From assembly GCA_013398615.1 (NCBI GenBank), contig VZSR01002145.1, positions 470,156 to 534,155 on the forward strand: a stretch of DNA of 64,000 bases, in the 5' to 3' direction. Source of the DNA: Brachypodius melanocephalos. Lineage: Eukaryota; Chordata; Aves; Passeriformes; Pycnonotidae. The notes under the pieces were generated by a model. That model saw only the letters and a program-made list of their open reading frames with translations. It was not told the origin of the DNA and ran no database searches. This document shows, piece by piece, positions 51,371-62,998 of this stretch. Position 1 is the stretch's first letter; every line of letters starts with the position of its first letter. The position numbers and the translations under genes are program-made.

Positions 51371-54300
51371 AAGACAAAATATAATACTTTATTAAAAATT
51401 AGTGTTCTATTTCCATTTAATGCATTGGTGAAACACTTTAATCAACAGATAATTGATTAATTACTGCATTAACTAGATACTTTGTCCGTAAAACTGACCC
51501 TGGAAAGTTAAACATGAAAATAAAGCAAAGGCTGAACCTCTAAGAAAATAACTTGATCACAGAATGTCAGTTTAAACAAGATCAGCAATCATATTTGCTA
51601 TCTGGATATAAAATATCATACAAATCCAAAAGGATCCTTTACTCTTAATAAACAAATTAAGTGTCAGCCACCCTGTGAGGTAGGGGAGGGTCCTTCTACC
51701 GTTCCACTGGATGAGGAGAAGTGACACACACAGAAAACAGCCCGCCGTCTGTCCGTCCCTGAGGGAGGGACAGAGCTGAACAGGACTCACCTCACAGGCA
51801 CACCTGAGCTCTCCTGCAGCACTGGAGGAAGGTGGCTGTGAGGACTGCATGCCAGGGATTGTCACAGAACACAACCTATTGTGTAAGGCAGGGGCTGCCA
51901 GGCAGACCCATCCAGTTCAGGAATATCTCCAGTATTGCCTGGAGGGAATTCTGTCTGAAAATGAAAAACCTCGAGAAGAACAAAATCAAACCAAGCCCAC
52001 AGTAAGCAATGCCCACTTAAACACAGCTCTCAGTGACAGCACAGCCACTCCAACACCCTCCCTGTCCATCACTTATTTTCTATTTGAACCAAGAAGTGCA
52101 AAAGATGAAAGTCACTGGAGTGGAACATTTCAGCAGGATCAATGTCTCCTGTCCAAAAAAAACACAGTATCAAGGTGCAGGTTAAGCAGCGATTTTTGTC
52201 TGGGCATTGAGCAGCTCCTGGAGCTGAGCTCTCCTCTGACTCTGCTGCCTCATTAACACGGATCCTGCAGAGCTCCCTCCCTGCAGCCTCCCTGCCTGGG
52301 AGGGACCGAGGCTGCTGGCAGGGCACTGGGACCCCTTTTGGGAAACACCCCGGCTCTTTGGCACAGGGCTGGGCATGGCTGGCAGGGAAAGCTTCCCATT
52401 CACTTTGTGCCTGAGTGCACAAAGGGTTGACTAAATTAGGAGTGAAGAGAACAGCGAGTCCTGTAGGAATGGCAGCTAATGCAGTTACAATTCACACCCT
52501 ACAAGTGGGGCAAATAGGCTCTTCTTTCTCCCAAAGGCTACTCTAAATTCCTGGGCACACGGTTAATGCACCCACTGGTGATGGTCTGGGTAGGAAGCCA
52601 GGACAAGTCTCAACTTGCAGACAAATGCATATAATTAGAAACCTGTATTGTCTTAAACTGTGCTTAATTTGAACTGGGAGGATCCTTGGAGAGCTCACTG
52701 CAAACCCACCAATGCTGCCTTTAAACTGCATCATCCTGCTCACTGCTGCTGCTTCTGCACAATGCCAGGCTGTAAACCCATGCTCCAGAATGTCTAGAAC
52801 ATTCCTGGCACAACAATTAATAGCCTTCAATTAGGTAAAGGCTGATTAAGGTGAGAATACAAAGCACGTGTTACATCACAACTGCAGCACTCAAAATGAT
52901 CAGAGCCTGGTGGGACAGAGACTGGACAACCCCAGGGCATGGTCTTGGGCCAAGGGAGATGCAGTGACACCCCGTGCTGGAGCAGCTCCAGACAAACAGG
53001 ACTCAGGAGAAACTACCGGGACAAGAAAAGGCTATCTGCACGTATTTAAAACATGTTCATAACTGCTGACAGTTCTGATACTCCACATTCCACAAATACC
53101 TTTGCGCTTGGTAAGCAATTCTCACAACCCAGATGGTTCTCAAAACCGTTGGCTTCCCAGGTTAATTAATCTAAATTCAAATCAGAAATTAATATTACTT
53201 GTTGGCTGTGGGAAATAGGGAAAGGAAAACTAAACCAAAACACAAGCTTTTCTCTGCTTCTTACAGTGTAATAATTCACAAGTCAGATCCATTTCATTAA
53301 TGAATCCTGTGAGTACAGAAGGTCTCTGGAGCAGCACATGGATCTGACATTCTCTTTCACACACTCCTTCCCATACCTATCCTCGCCAGAAAAAATAAAA
53401 GCAAATATGACATTTTTCTGCTCATAACTTCATTTAAATGCAGTTTTGTAAGGTTATCAGCATCACTTACTTACTCTGTTAACATTCACTATGATAGTAA
53501 CAAGAAAAAAATAATATAAATCATTTACCAAGAAACAGAAGTGCCACATGTGTTTTTAAATGGCATCAGCCTTTGACACAAGACAGAAAAAGCATAAGAT
53601 AATAACTTGAAGCTATTAAATGCAGCACAAAGACCCTATCACTGCAGCCTCTGCTGGTGCCTTCAAATTAAATAGCACCACTGGAGGGAAAAAATTTAAA
53701 AATCTACATCACACTCTAGCAGAATTAAAGAGAAATACCACAAAAATCTTTGTTGAAACTAATCTCAACAGCTGTATTTTCCCTGGCACAACAGAATAAC
53801 CATCTGGAAAACAAAAACTTTAAAAAAGCAATATAAAAGAAGTTGTTAGGATTATTAGAGATTTCAAGAGGCCTTTCACAAGAAGGCAGGTGCATCCCTG
53901 TGCAATGCTGCTTCCTGAATGTGAAGAGAATGAAGTGAATCCTGCCACGTGTAGAGGCAAGAAAATCCCAGAAGTCTGTTAGTGTTTTCTTACTAACCCA
54001 CAACAATTTAATTTTCAAAAACCTAAATGAGTGCAAATAATTTTTTGTCCCCTCCCCTGCTTATTACTCCCAAACCATCTACATCTCAATTCTCCTTATG
54101 AACTCCCTGCATTAATTTGGGATTATTTTCTTGTCAGGCTTTTGCAGTAATTTTCTTTAAATCTTACAGGTAGATTTGGCACTGGTCAAAGCAGTTCAGG
54201 ACTGACCATTGTGGAAGCTGGAGCTTTGTGAGTGAGTATGATATGGGAACACAAAGGCAGCTGTGGAACATATCCACCACATCCCCAGCTCCCAGTGGGC

Positions 54301-55583
54301 AGCCAGCAGGAATAACCATGAATGACAGTGGCAAAACTGCTACCTACAGCTCAAACATACAAGCAAATGTTTAAAAATACAATAATGCCTTTTGATACTA
54401 AACTTGAAACTGTTTCCAGAAAATTTCCAAATTTACAGAGCAGATTTGACTCCCACCTCCTGAAGTGCCTGGTACAATTAGCACCCAGCCAAGCACTCCT
54501 AATACAAGTGATTATTTCAGTTTAAAATCCAGTACAAGCCACCTCTCTCTTGTGCCCAAAGCCTCTTGCAGTTCCATGCTAGAACAGTATTTTCATGGCT
54601 GTTTTTCTTCTTCAACTTCAATACTCCAGAAGGGATTCAGGACACAGAATTTGAATTCACATGTTCTAGCCTTAGAAAACACTGTTTAGCCCATACTTCT
54701 CCAGCCACTGCAATTTTTCCCCCGCTGCTTGAGAAATTTAACATTAAATAACACTTCTTGGCCACAGGAGGAAACTAATGTAAAACCAATTCCCCAGCCT
54801 GCCCTTGTTTATATAAGCAGGATTTCATTGTGACAAGCTGCAACCAGAGCAACACTGCCACAATCTGCCCAAGTTTGCTCACTTCAGGTTTCTTCCCTCA
54901 CCACACCCATTTCCCCCTCTCCCAGGACAAGTCATTACCTACACATTTACATTTTCAGAGATGTCCATTTTTCACACGGATGACTTGATTCTTACCACTC
55001 TGGAAGAGCTTGCCTTGGAATCAATGAGTTCTAAAGACACTACCCTGGAACACAAACCTTTGCAGGTGTTCTGGGGACAGGGCTGGGAGAGCACAGGTGC
55101 AGCTGACTGGCCAGCCAAACATTTCTCCTGGGGCTTATCCCGTGTAGTGTCTGCCAAGAGCAGCCACATTCAAGTTCTCTCTTCAGTATCTTGATTTAGT
55201 AACTGCAAGTTCCATTATGCAAAGCCCTGCAAGGGGAGCTGTCTGGAAAGAGCTTTTCAAACCGCGCCACCTCATTCAGGAGGAGCAGTGCTGCTCATGG
55301 CAAGGGGGAAACTGGCAAATCGTTAGAGAGGAAAGAGCAACCACAAACTGAGAACCAGCATTCCAAATCCCCCCTCCCCAGCAGGAAGGGGGGCCAGCTT
55401 GCAGGTAAAGCACAAGGTGCACAAATCAGTTCTCCAAGCCCTTAGTGCTGCTTTGTGCACACAAATCCCCGGTAGCTGCTCTGGGGAGCCGAGGCGCCCC
55501 ATGAAGATCAAGAGTGCAGGGGATCCCTGCCTTGTGTCCCAGGACGAGGACAGGACCTGGAGCAGCCCTGCAGCAGGGACAGG
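51371..55583 (-). other. TNFAIP1: Probable TNFAIP1 3' UTR
   Basis: Non-coding stretch after the TNFAIP1 stop. It is AT-rich in large parts (53,100-54,400) and has no credible coding frame or repeat array. Assignment as UTR depends on the absence of an earlier canonical minus-strand AATAAA and is inference. Confidence 0.5.
51388..51393 (-). terminator. TNFAIP1: TNFAIP1 poly(A) signal (candidate)
   Basis: Minus-strand AATAAA lies in AT-rich sequence. It is the only canonical signal I found between the TNFAIP1 stop and the SGSM2 promoter. It implies a 3' UTR of about 4.2 kb. Confidence 0.55.
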
Positions 55584-58500
55584 CTAGTGGCCGAGCTGGC
55601 GGTCATCGTAGGTGCTGTACCTCTTGACGTGGATGCGGCGCACGCGGTCGCGCAGCTCGAAGCCCTCGTCGTCCTCGCTGTGCGAGGCCTGGCTGCGGCT
55701 GCGGCTGGTGGCCTCCAGCAGGGAGTTATCCGGGACACGGGGAGTCTCGTACAGCAGCACGTTCAGTGTTTCCTCATAAATCCGCGCCTCGGGGAACTCA
55801 ACCTACAAAAGACAGCACGTGTCCCGTTCCTCATCCATCCAGGATAACGACTGGAATGCACACCCACATGTGAAAAGGTGCTGAGCCATAAACCCACACA
55901 TCACAAAGAGAGTAAAGCATTTCTGGTAGAGGGTTACTCCCACCACCAGGTCACCCCCCTCACCTGATCTTTTAGATTGCTCTAGAAAGGAATACAGCAT
56001 CCCTGATTCCTAGCGTTGGACCCTGGTAACCTCAGCTGCACCACTGCAGATTAGAAGTGAACTCCCGAAGTTCCAGAAGCTCTGTAGACTCACCAAGCTA
56101 ACCAAGACCGTTTCTAACCCACAGCATGGGTGGGTGAAGCTGTGTTACCTTGGTTTGCTTCTTCTCCGTGGCGTAGACGATGGAGGTGCAGCAGACCTCG
56201 GCCAGCTTGCGGCCCTGCCCGTAGAAGGACCAGCAGCAGATCTCATCCCCGATCACGTCCTTGATGAACAGCACCCTGCCGTTGAACCGCAGCGACAGCT
56301 TGTCAAACAGCTCGATATTCTTCAGCAGGTTGTCATCAGAGTTACTGAAACACAGCAACAAAAGCAGGAACGGGGCTTTTCAAGCAGCCATCTCTGCCTG
56401 TTCTGCCAGCTTTCAGCACCGATCCAACTGCAGAATACAAATAAGTAGTGACTCACTGCTGCATGCTGCCAAGAGAGAGGGGTAATAGCCCATTTCAGAT
56501 ACAAATACACTGCTCTGACCCCATGAGCAAACACACCAGCCTTTAGAGGTCAACTTACACAATTAATAAGGACAGCACAATGTCCCAAACCATTACATCA
56601 ACTATCCACGCCCCAGATGATCAAACCCCACTCTACTGCAGCTCTCTAGCTCGATGACAGCAGGAGTCCAGAGTCGGTGTGTGCTGGAAGGGCCATGTGC
56701 TCTGCATCCTGCACACCACAGACACACCACCAGGGTGAATTATTTAAAAAAAAAAAAGTTTTATTGACACACATGCAATGTAGGGCCTTCATTACTTTTC
56801 AAAGCAAGATACAGTTGTCAAAACCCAAAACAAACCAGAAGAAGCCAAGTTAGATCATCCATCATCATCTTCCACTCCCAGTCGATGAGAAACTTTCCCA
56901 TTAAAATGAGGGGAAAAAAGAAGAGACATACCTGGTGTAGGAGTATTTATTGTTGCTTCTATTATACAGCAGTTTAACAACAGGCTGTTGGGAGTGAGAG
57001 AAAAGAAGAAAAGGTGAGTTCTGTGTTTCAATACATTCAGCATAAATCCACAGTTGATAAGAGCAGTTACTTTCATTGATGACTCTATCAGTCTCTCCTC
57101 TTCTTTTGGAGAGGTGATAATAGGGATGCTGCAGACAGGTTCATACAAGTCTTTCTTGTCCTGTTTTAATGAAAGAAAAAAGAGAGGAAATAAGAGAGAA
57201 ATGCTAAAGCTGACACTGCTGTCTCCTTCAGCCCCTCTAGCCATGTTCCCAAATGCTGTGATGCACAGGAAAAGCTCTGGGTTGCTACAGTAACCACACA
57301 GCTTACCTTGATCTGCAACCCAGAACCACAGCAGAGATTTCTTATCCCCGGAAGGCAGCAGTAATTGAAATACTGGGATGCAGGTGGATGTCCTCAGCTA
57401 TAGCAAGGACAAGGTCTAGTCATACTTGCTTTAAGTGGGTTTATTATTCCATTCTTTCTTGAAGAAAAGGACAGTAGGAGTCTGCAGTAGTTTTAATCAA
57501 CTCAAACCACTGCACAGAAGAGCATCAGCCACTGTGAACTGAACACTTGGCAGAACAGGACGTCACCGACACGAGCCAGCCCGAGGGACACAGAGCAAAA
57601 ACCAGGCATGAGCAGGCCACGTCCCCAGATCCCTCACCATCTATTTACTAAATCATATTTTAAAAATACCTTCTACACCTCAGACTTGGTACCATCTCTA
57701 AGGCCATGAAATAATCTCTCAGGTTGTCTTAAGTTAATTTTATACGCAAAACACCCATGAAACAGTTCACGGGCTGCTTCTGTTCTTACCTGCAGGGCTG
57801 CTTGGCACATGTCCACTAAGCCCTGGATGAGATAGTATTTGGCTTCTGCCATCAACGCTTTGATCTCCTGCCTGTGCTTTGGAAGTGCAATCGTGTCATC
57901 TCTGAGATAGTTTAAAATTGTTCCAAAGTGCTTCCCACAACGGTCTATAAGGATCCAGCCTGAAAAATAACCAACACATTTCAGTCACCTCAACACTAGG
58001 GACTATAAAAAGTTCCCTAGAGAGGTTAAACAACACTGAGGTTTCCTGATACTGCTCAGGACACTTCTCCCATTTCACCCAGTGGAAGTCCCTACTGACT
58101 CTGAACAAACTGAAGCTGGTTCCAGAACAGAATCCGACAGTGGAGCCCCTTTGGTACTGCCCAGATGTTCCCACTGCTTTCCAGCACCGCAAAAGCAAAG
58201 CCCAGAGCTAAAAGCACTCAGCTTCCAGCACAACACGCTGAGATTGCTGCAGGAACCCAACTGCAGTGCCACACTGGGATGCTGGGCAGCCAGAACTTCT
58301 GAGAGCCAAGGAAGGACTAGAAGAGAGAATTCACCAATGTCTGCAACAAGTAGATTTGGGTAAGTTCTGTGGCCTAACAAGGAGGATCTGGCAATTCTCC
58401 AAACACATCTGCTGCTGCTGTTTGGAGTTAAAAAGAGAGAGAAATGTTCTGAAGATGCTAAAAGGCAGATCAGCCCAGAAAACCCAGTGCGGGAGAAAAG

Positions 58501-59640
58501 CTGTTCTAGTCCCCAGCCAGGAGCAAAGAACAGCACAAAGTGATCAGGAGGAAGCACAGAGGGGATGAAGCAGAGGAAACAATAGCAAACAGACAAATTC
58601 TTGCAATTTTACAAAATCCCTGAAGTCACACTCCCTAAGGAAACAGGATGTCTGATTGCTGCCAAACAATAGCAATGTATGATGCATGCACGCACAAGGC
58701 TCAGTAGAGAGCCAAACCCTTTCCCATAATGTGGAAGGCAGGAAAAAAGGTGTTATTTTGGAATCTAGGTACAGAAAACAACCTAGGAAAGTAAACTAAA
58801 CCCCTGATGGGCTGTCCAGCTGGAGCTATCAGAACATGACTCTCATTTTCCATTCAGGCTGAGGCACTTACACAAAACTGCCTGTTTTTCCTTTATAATG
58901 TATCAGGGATTTAAAATATCCTGGGTCCACCTGGAGGTGACACACTGCCTGACTGATCCCCAAACACTGTCATGGCACCATGAGCCACAACTGAAACATG
59001 CTGCTCAGGAGAAGGTGAAAAAAAAAAGGATTTTTCATCAAAGCAAGGCAGGCTATTCTGAGCCTCAAAGCTGAAAACTGCACATCCCTCCCTATGTGTG
59101 TGGTTCGAATAATGCCAGCGCTCGATGTGACAGAAATGACAACAACAACAAAAGACTGTCTGTTCAGTCTGTACACCACCACCAACAACCTGCTCACCAG
59201 CGGTGAGGGCAGCAAAGAGGACCAGTCCCTCCCCAGTTCATTTGAGTAACAAAAACAGGCATTTCTCTAAAGCCAAAGGATTGCTAGCACCAACACGACT
59301 TGGCTGCCTCATGTTCCAAGCTATTTTTGGCATATACCATTCTCTACATCCTTAACAAAGTAAAACCACCACCAAACCCCAGCTGTGTCACAAAGATGCC
59401 AACAACAAAAGCCGTTCCCTCACCTTCCTTGTCGGTGAGCACCTCCATCCTGCCGCTGAACATGGCCTTGAGCATGGTGTCGTGCCTGGTGAGCACCTGC
59501 ACAGTGGTGTAGTACAGCGAGCCCCCCACGTTGAGCCGCACGTACTTGTTCCCCAGGCTGCCGCCCTTGGGCCCGCCGCCCTTGGGCTTGTGGCCGGCGG
59601 CCGGGCACAGGGCGCTGCCCAGGCACGTGTCCCCCGACAT
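55584..59640 (-). CDS. TNFAIP1: TNFAIP1, BTB-domain CUL3 adaptor (BACURD2), complete
   Basis: Coding exons: 59640-59424, 57959-57790, 57160-57071, 56984-56932, 56344-56149, 55802-55584. They total 945 bases, 314 residues, with consistent AG/GT borders and phases. The BTB/POZ domain runs from about residue 32: KYVRLNVGGSLYYTTVQVL, HDTMLKAMFSGRMEVLTDKE, then WILIDRCGKHFGTILNYLRD. It is followed by KYYLIQGLVDMCQAALQ, SIPIITSPKEEERLIESS, NSDDNLLKNIELFDKLSLRF and DVIGDEICCWSFYGQGRKLA. The PCNA-binding-type motif QTKVEFP spans the last exon junction. The family (TNFAIP1/KCTD13/KCTD10) links RhoA to CUL3 ubiquitin ligase. The start MSGDTCL matches the family; an in-frame ATG eight codons upstream (59664) is less likely. 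The protein ends DDRQLGH, lacking the short QSTHRD extension I recall in human. Confidence 0.95.
56760..56765 (-). terminator. TNFAIP1: Intronic poly(A) signal in TNFAIP1 intron 4
   Basis: On the sense strand an AATAAA is followed by a run of about 13 T and then a GT-rich stretch (GGTGGTGTGTCTGTGGTGTG, about 56,710-56,732). This is the layout of a functional cleavage site. It lies between exons 4 and 5. Use would end the message after the BTB domain and part of the C-terminal half. Confidence 0.4.
57960..59423 (-). other. TNFAIP1: TNFAIP1 intron 1 (within the coding region)
   Basis: Intron between GACAAGGAAG|GTGAGG and the exon beginning GCTGGATCC. Frames at 58,075-58,596 have no domain similarity. 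No repeats are recognised. Confidence 0.8.
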
Positions 59641-59701
59641 GTCCTTCTGGAGGTAGATGACCACCCTGCAGCGCGTGGGCCGGGCCGGCCCCGCCGTGGT
59701 G
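59424..59701 (-). CDS. TNFAIP1: TNFAIP1 first coding exon with short 5' UTR part
   Basis: The coding part is 59640-59424 (first 72 codons). The upstream limit is an acceptor AG giving an exon start at 59665 or 59701. Neither acceptor has a strong pyrimidine tract, so the choice is open. An untranslated first exon probably lies near 60.8-61.2 kb. A CCAG|GTACCC donor-like site on the minus strand at about 60,845 is one candidate. Confidence 0.7.
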
Positions 59702-60700
59702 CTGCAGTCACGCCTCAGCGGGCCAGGATGGCGGGGCAGGGGCCAGCATCACCTCGGGGTCAGTGTGGTGTGGGGGTCAGCCCCGTGTGTGGGTCAGCCC
59801 GGCGTTGGGATCCGCACGGTGTCCCACAGCCACCGCACACGCAGACGTGGATGTCACCCTGCGGAAGAGACACTTCCTAAGGACACAACTACACACATCC
59901 TGACAAAACACGATTTAGCCGTTTTTCAGACAAGTCATGTATCCGTGCGTCACACTTCTGAGGCACGTGAAACTCCTCTGCCTTCCTGTTATTGTATCTC
60001 CAGCCAACGCTGCAAAGAGCCCACAGCACTGAGGACCAGGCTCAAACGCTGCGGGAATTCAGCTCCCCCTCGGCTTCCCAAAAGAACCCAACCCTCTTCG
60101 AGTCCAGCTGAAATGCCCTGGAAGAGCTTCCTGGCCCTCCTGGGGTGTGTGTGCATCCCCCTGAGCGGGGTTTGCTGACATTGGTTTGACTTTTACCTGA
60201 AGACACAAATGTCTCTTTAAATGCTTCAACACTGCAAAGATGGATCAAAAGGTTCTATTTTCTGGTAACACCTCTCATTTAAAACTCTCCATCCACCCCA
60301 GAGCCCTGACTAGTGAATGCAGTTCTAATCCGAAAATAAACAAGACACCCCATCACGTACACCACTGTTTGTCACTGATGTCCTGGCTTGCTTTAAACCC
60401 TTAAAATCCCATTTTCAGAACAGTGGCGTGTTTGTAACAGCAGCCAGACCGAAGCCGTGAGGAGACAAGAACCCAGCCTGTCCGCCCGAAGCCCTCGGAA
60501 GGGTTCGCGGTCAGCTCCGTCCCTCCCGGCAGTTCCTCACTGCTCTGACCGAAAAACGAAGCCAAACACGAGCAAAACAGCCAAACCCCCTGCCCAGCCA
60601 GCGCAAGTCCTCGAAGCGGTCACTGAGGAGCCGTGACTGACTGTGCTGTAAACAGCCACAAGATATTTAATTACCCCTTTTGACACGACCGAAAATTCCC
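59702..60700 (-). other. TNFAIP1: TNFAIP1 5' intron or 5' UTR region
   Basis: No protein-coding exon is recognised. A short tandem repeat of GGGTCAGCCC-type units lies at about 59,756-59,815. GC content rises towards the shared promoter. Confidence 0.5.
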
Positions 60701-61029
60701 CACATCCCTTCCCATCCCTTCCTTCCTGCCCCGCGTGGGAGGCAGGACGGGCTGCGGAACCACGGCCCCGCACCGGGACCCGCCCCAGCCCAGCACCGCC
60801 GGGAAAAGGAGCGACCCGATGGGCTCGGGGGAACGCGAGGGTACCTGGAGAGAACGAGAACCCACCCCGCATCCCGGCCTGCCCCGGCCCTGCCGCGGCT
60901 GCACGGCAGGCACAGCCCGGGCCCTGCCCCGCTCCGCCCGAGCCCCTCGGGAACACCGGCACGGCCTGGGACCGGCTCCGTGCGCCCCGGCCTCCGGGGA
61001 AGCGAGCAGAGGCGGCCCGGCCCGGCCCC

Positions 61030-61082
61030 CTCACTCACTCACTCACTCACTCACTCACTCACTCACTCACTCACTCACTCAC
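61030..61082. repeat. (TCAC)n tetranucleotide microsatellite
   Basis: Thirteen near-perfect units lie inside the TNFAIP1/IFT20 promoter. They are probably polymorphic in length. Confidence 0.95.
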
Positions 61083-61194
61083 CCTCCGCAGCCCCTCAGC
61101 CCCGGCCCTTCCCGGGACCCACCGGCCCCCTCACACACTCACTCACCCTCCGCAGCCCCTCAGCCCCGGCCCTGCCCGGGCCCCGCCGGCCCGG
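61077..61194. repeat. 64-base tandem duplication in promoter
   Basis: The block starting ACTCACCCTCCGCAGCCCCT at 61077 recurs at 61141 with a few substitutions (CCCGGGACCC versus CCCGGGCCCC). The TCAC expansion sits at the edge of the unit, so it may have arisen within an ancestral copy. Confidence 0.9.
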
Positions 61195-61291
61195 AAGAGT
61201 TTCTCTGCTCCCGGCGGGCCCAGCGCTGGCGGAGGCGGAGCCGGGCCGGGCGGGGCCGCAGGATCCCGGCAGTGTCGGCTGAAGGCCGGGC

Positions 61292-61342
61292 CCGCTCCGC
61301 TGCCCTGTGCTCCGCTCCGCTGCCCTGTGCTCCGCTCCGCTG
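61292..61342 (+). repeat. 20-base tandem repeat in IFT20 5' leader
   Basis: The unit CCGCTCCGCTGCCCTGTGCT occurs twice in full (61292-61311, 61312-61331) plus a partial copy, ending 12 bases before the IFT20 ATG. Confidence 0.9.
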
Positions 61343-61354
61343 GCTGCCCCGGGC

Positions 61355-62998
61355 ATGGCGCAGGCGGCGCTGGGCGCGGCGGGGCTGCACTTTGACGAGC
61401 TGAACAAGCTGCGGGTGCTGGAGCCCGAGGTGGCGGCGCAGACGGCGCAGCTCCGCGAGGAGTGCCGGGCCTTCGTGGACAGTGAGTGCCGCGGGCCGGG
61501 CTGGGCTCCGAGCAGCTCCCACACCTCAGGCCTTCTCTCGCCCCTTTCCTCTGATTCCGCCCAAATCCCACAGCAAACTCTAAACGTACAGCTGCATCTA
61601 AAAACTATCCGTCAAAGCAGGAGCTTAGATCTCTTCAGGGCAGTTCTGGCTATCACTTGACGATTTTTTTCTTTACAGAAACAGCAGAATTTCAGAAAAT
61701 AGTGGGCAGCTTGATTGAGCTCGTTGACCAACTGGCCAAAGCTGCAGAAAGTGAGAAGATGAAGGTACCGTGCAGTTAATTCCTGGCTTCTTGTGTACAC
61801 TGTCCTGCGTGGGGGCTCTCTATCCTTCTCTCCCTTTAGAGCAGAAGCAACGATTCTCAGTCAGCATCCTGCTGGCATTCCCCTGGGATTAACTGGGCCT
61901 TTTCAATTCACATTAATGATAATATTAATTGATACTAACGAATTAATGAAGCCTGTGATGGTGTCACATTGCTCCATGCACCAGTCCTGCTCTCCCTGCT
62001 TTGTCTGTGTTTCTGCACAGAAACAGAACGTGTGTTTTTTGATCACTCCCTTCTTGGTAGAACTTGTTCTCCAGAGGCAGGAGAGGCCTCTGGTAGCCCG
62101 AGCTTGTCTGGCTGTAGGACCAGTGCCCAGTTTGTGTGTCCAGAGGAGTCACTGACTGTTCCTGGAGTCTGGGGGAGCCCCGGGGGCCTCACCCTGCCCA
62201 GCCCTGCAGGGACTGTGGGCCAGTCCCACCAACCCTCCGGAGCACAGCAGCACCCTCCCTTACTGCTGGCATGCCTGAAATGCCTCACAGTCACCCTGCT
62301 GGGAGGGAAAGGGGCTAAAGGAGTTCACCAAAACCCCCCCACACATCCCTGCCCTGTTCTGCCAGGCCATTGGAGCACGGAACCTGCTGAAGTCGATTGC
62401 AAAGCAGAGAGAGGCTCAGGAGCAGCAGCTCCAGGCTTTGATAGCTGAGAAGAAGATGCAGCTGGAAAGGTGAGTTTTGTATTCAGTGCTCTGGGGAGTT
62501 GTGCAGGCTGGGAAGGCTCAGGGTGGCCACAGGGCTGACTGCCTGTGCTGTGGGACCCTCGGCTGCTTTGGACAGCCCCACCTGCATCAGAGTTGTGTCC
62601 TGGCCAGAGCACACAGGAACAATGTCACAGGCCTGGAGTTACCTTCAGGCCCTGCAGTGAACCAGAGAAGGTTCATCCCTGAGGACTTCAGGGCTGAGCA
62701 GAGGCAGCATGAGCTGGGGAAGTGCAGAACTCAGAGACACCTGCAGCAGCCTCATGTCTGGCTGATAAAGGCCCTTTAGAGCTGCTCAGTGTGACTCAGG
62801 CAGCTGCTGCTTACAGCTGGCTCACACAGGTAGCCCAGCTCCCCTCCCACCTCCCAGGGGGCTGCCCTGACCCACCTCACACAGGTGGGGGTCCTGGACC
62901 CTGTTTTGTCTTGCAGGTACCGGATCGAGTACGAGACTCTCTGCAAAATTGAAGCGGACCAGAACGAATTCATCGACCAGTTCATTTTCCAGAAATAG
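61355..62998 (+). CDS. IFT20: IFT20, intraflagellar transport protein 20, complete
   Basis: Exons 61355-61481, 61679-61764, 62366-62469 and 62917-62998 total 399 bases, 132 residues, the same length as human IFT20 from memory. Phases fit: A|AA for Lys, phase 0, then AG|G for Arg. The sequence includes GLHFDELNKLRVLEPEVAAQ, QKIVGSLIELVDQLAKAAES, AIGARNLLKSIAKQREAQEQ, LQALIAEKKMQLERYRIEYE and the end EFIDQFIFQK. It is almost entirely coiled coil. IFT20 is an IFT-B subunit that also sits on the Golgi through GMAP210 (TRIP11) and sorts membrane proteins to the cilium. The N-terminus MAQAALGAA differs from mammals (MAKDILGEA); the rest is close. GC3 is high in exon 1 and lower in later exons. Confidence 0.97.
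61765..62365 (+). other. IFT20: IFT20 intron 2
   Basis: Intron between ATGAAG|GTACCG and CTGCCAG|GCCATT. Frames inside it (for example 61969-62448) read through the real exon out of frame and are not genes. Confidence 0.85.
62470..62916 (+). other. IFT20: IFT20 intron 3
   Basis: Intron between GGAAAG|GTGAGT and TTGCAG|GTACCG. Nothing else is seen in it. Confidence 0.85.

Larger units (their letters stand above)
60700..61354. promoter_or_regulatory. Bidirectional CpG-island promoter of TNFAIP1 and IFT20
   Basis: GC- and CpG-rich DNA lies between the divergent TNFAIP1 (-) and IFT20 (+) genes, with no TATA box. The same head-to-head arrangement is found in human. It contains (TCAC)n, a 64-base tandem duplication and a 20-base repeat in the IFT20 leader. 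I did not find a convincing RFX X-box, which might have been expected for a ciliary gene. Confidence 0.75.

Noticed and set aside
50573..51460. 295-codon plus-strand open frame, antisense to SGSM2 exon 1
   Set aside because: It overlaps a CpG island and a G-rich minisatellite. Pro/Arg/Gly-rich content and several simultaneous open frames indicate composition, not a gene.
56745..56770. A-run next to TTTTATTG taken as a retrocopy poly(A) tail
   Set aside because: On the strand where AATAAA reads forward, the run is T, not A, so it is not a retrocopy tail. It fits an intronic poly(A) site better.
59641..59664. Upstream in-frame ATG of TNFAIP1
   Set aside because: It would add eight residues not seen in the family as I know it. 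The ATG at 59640 begins the conserved MSGDTCL.
60537..61034. 165-codon minus-strand frame upstream of TNFAIP1
   Set aside because: GC-rich promoter region with no similarity to TNFAIP1, whose start MSGDTCL is clearly at 59640. It could overlap an untranslated first exon only.
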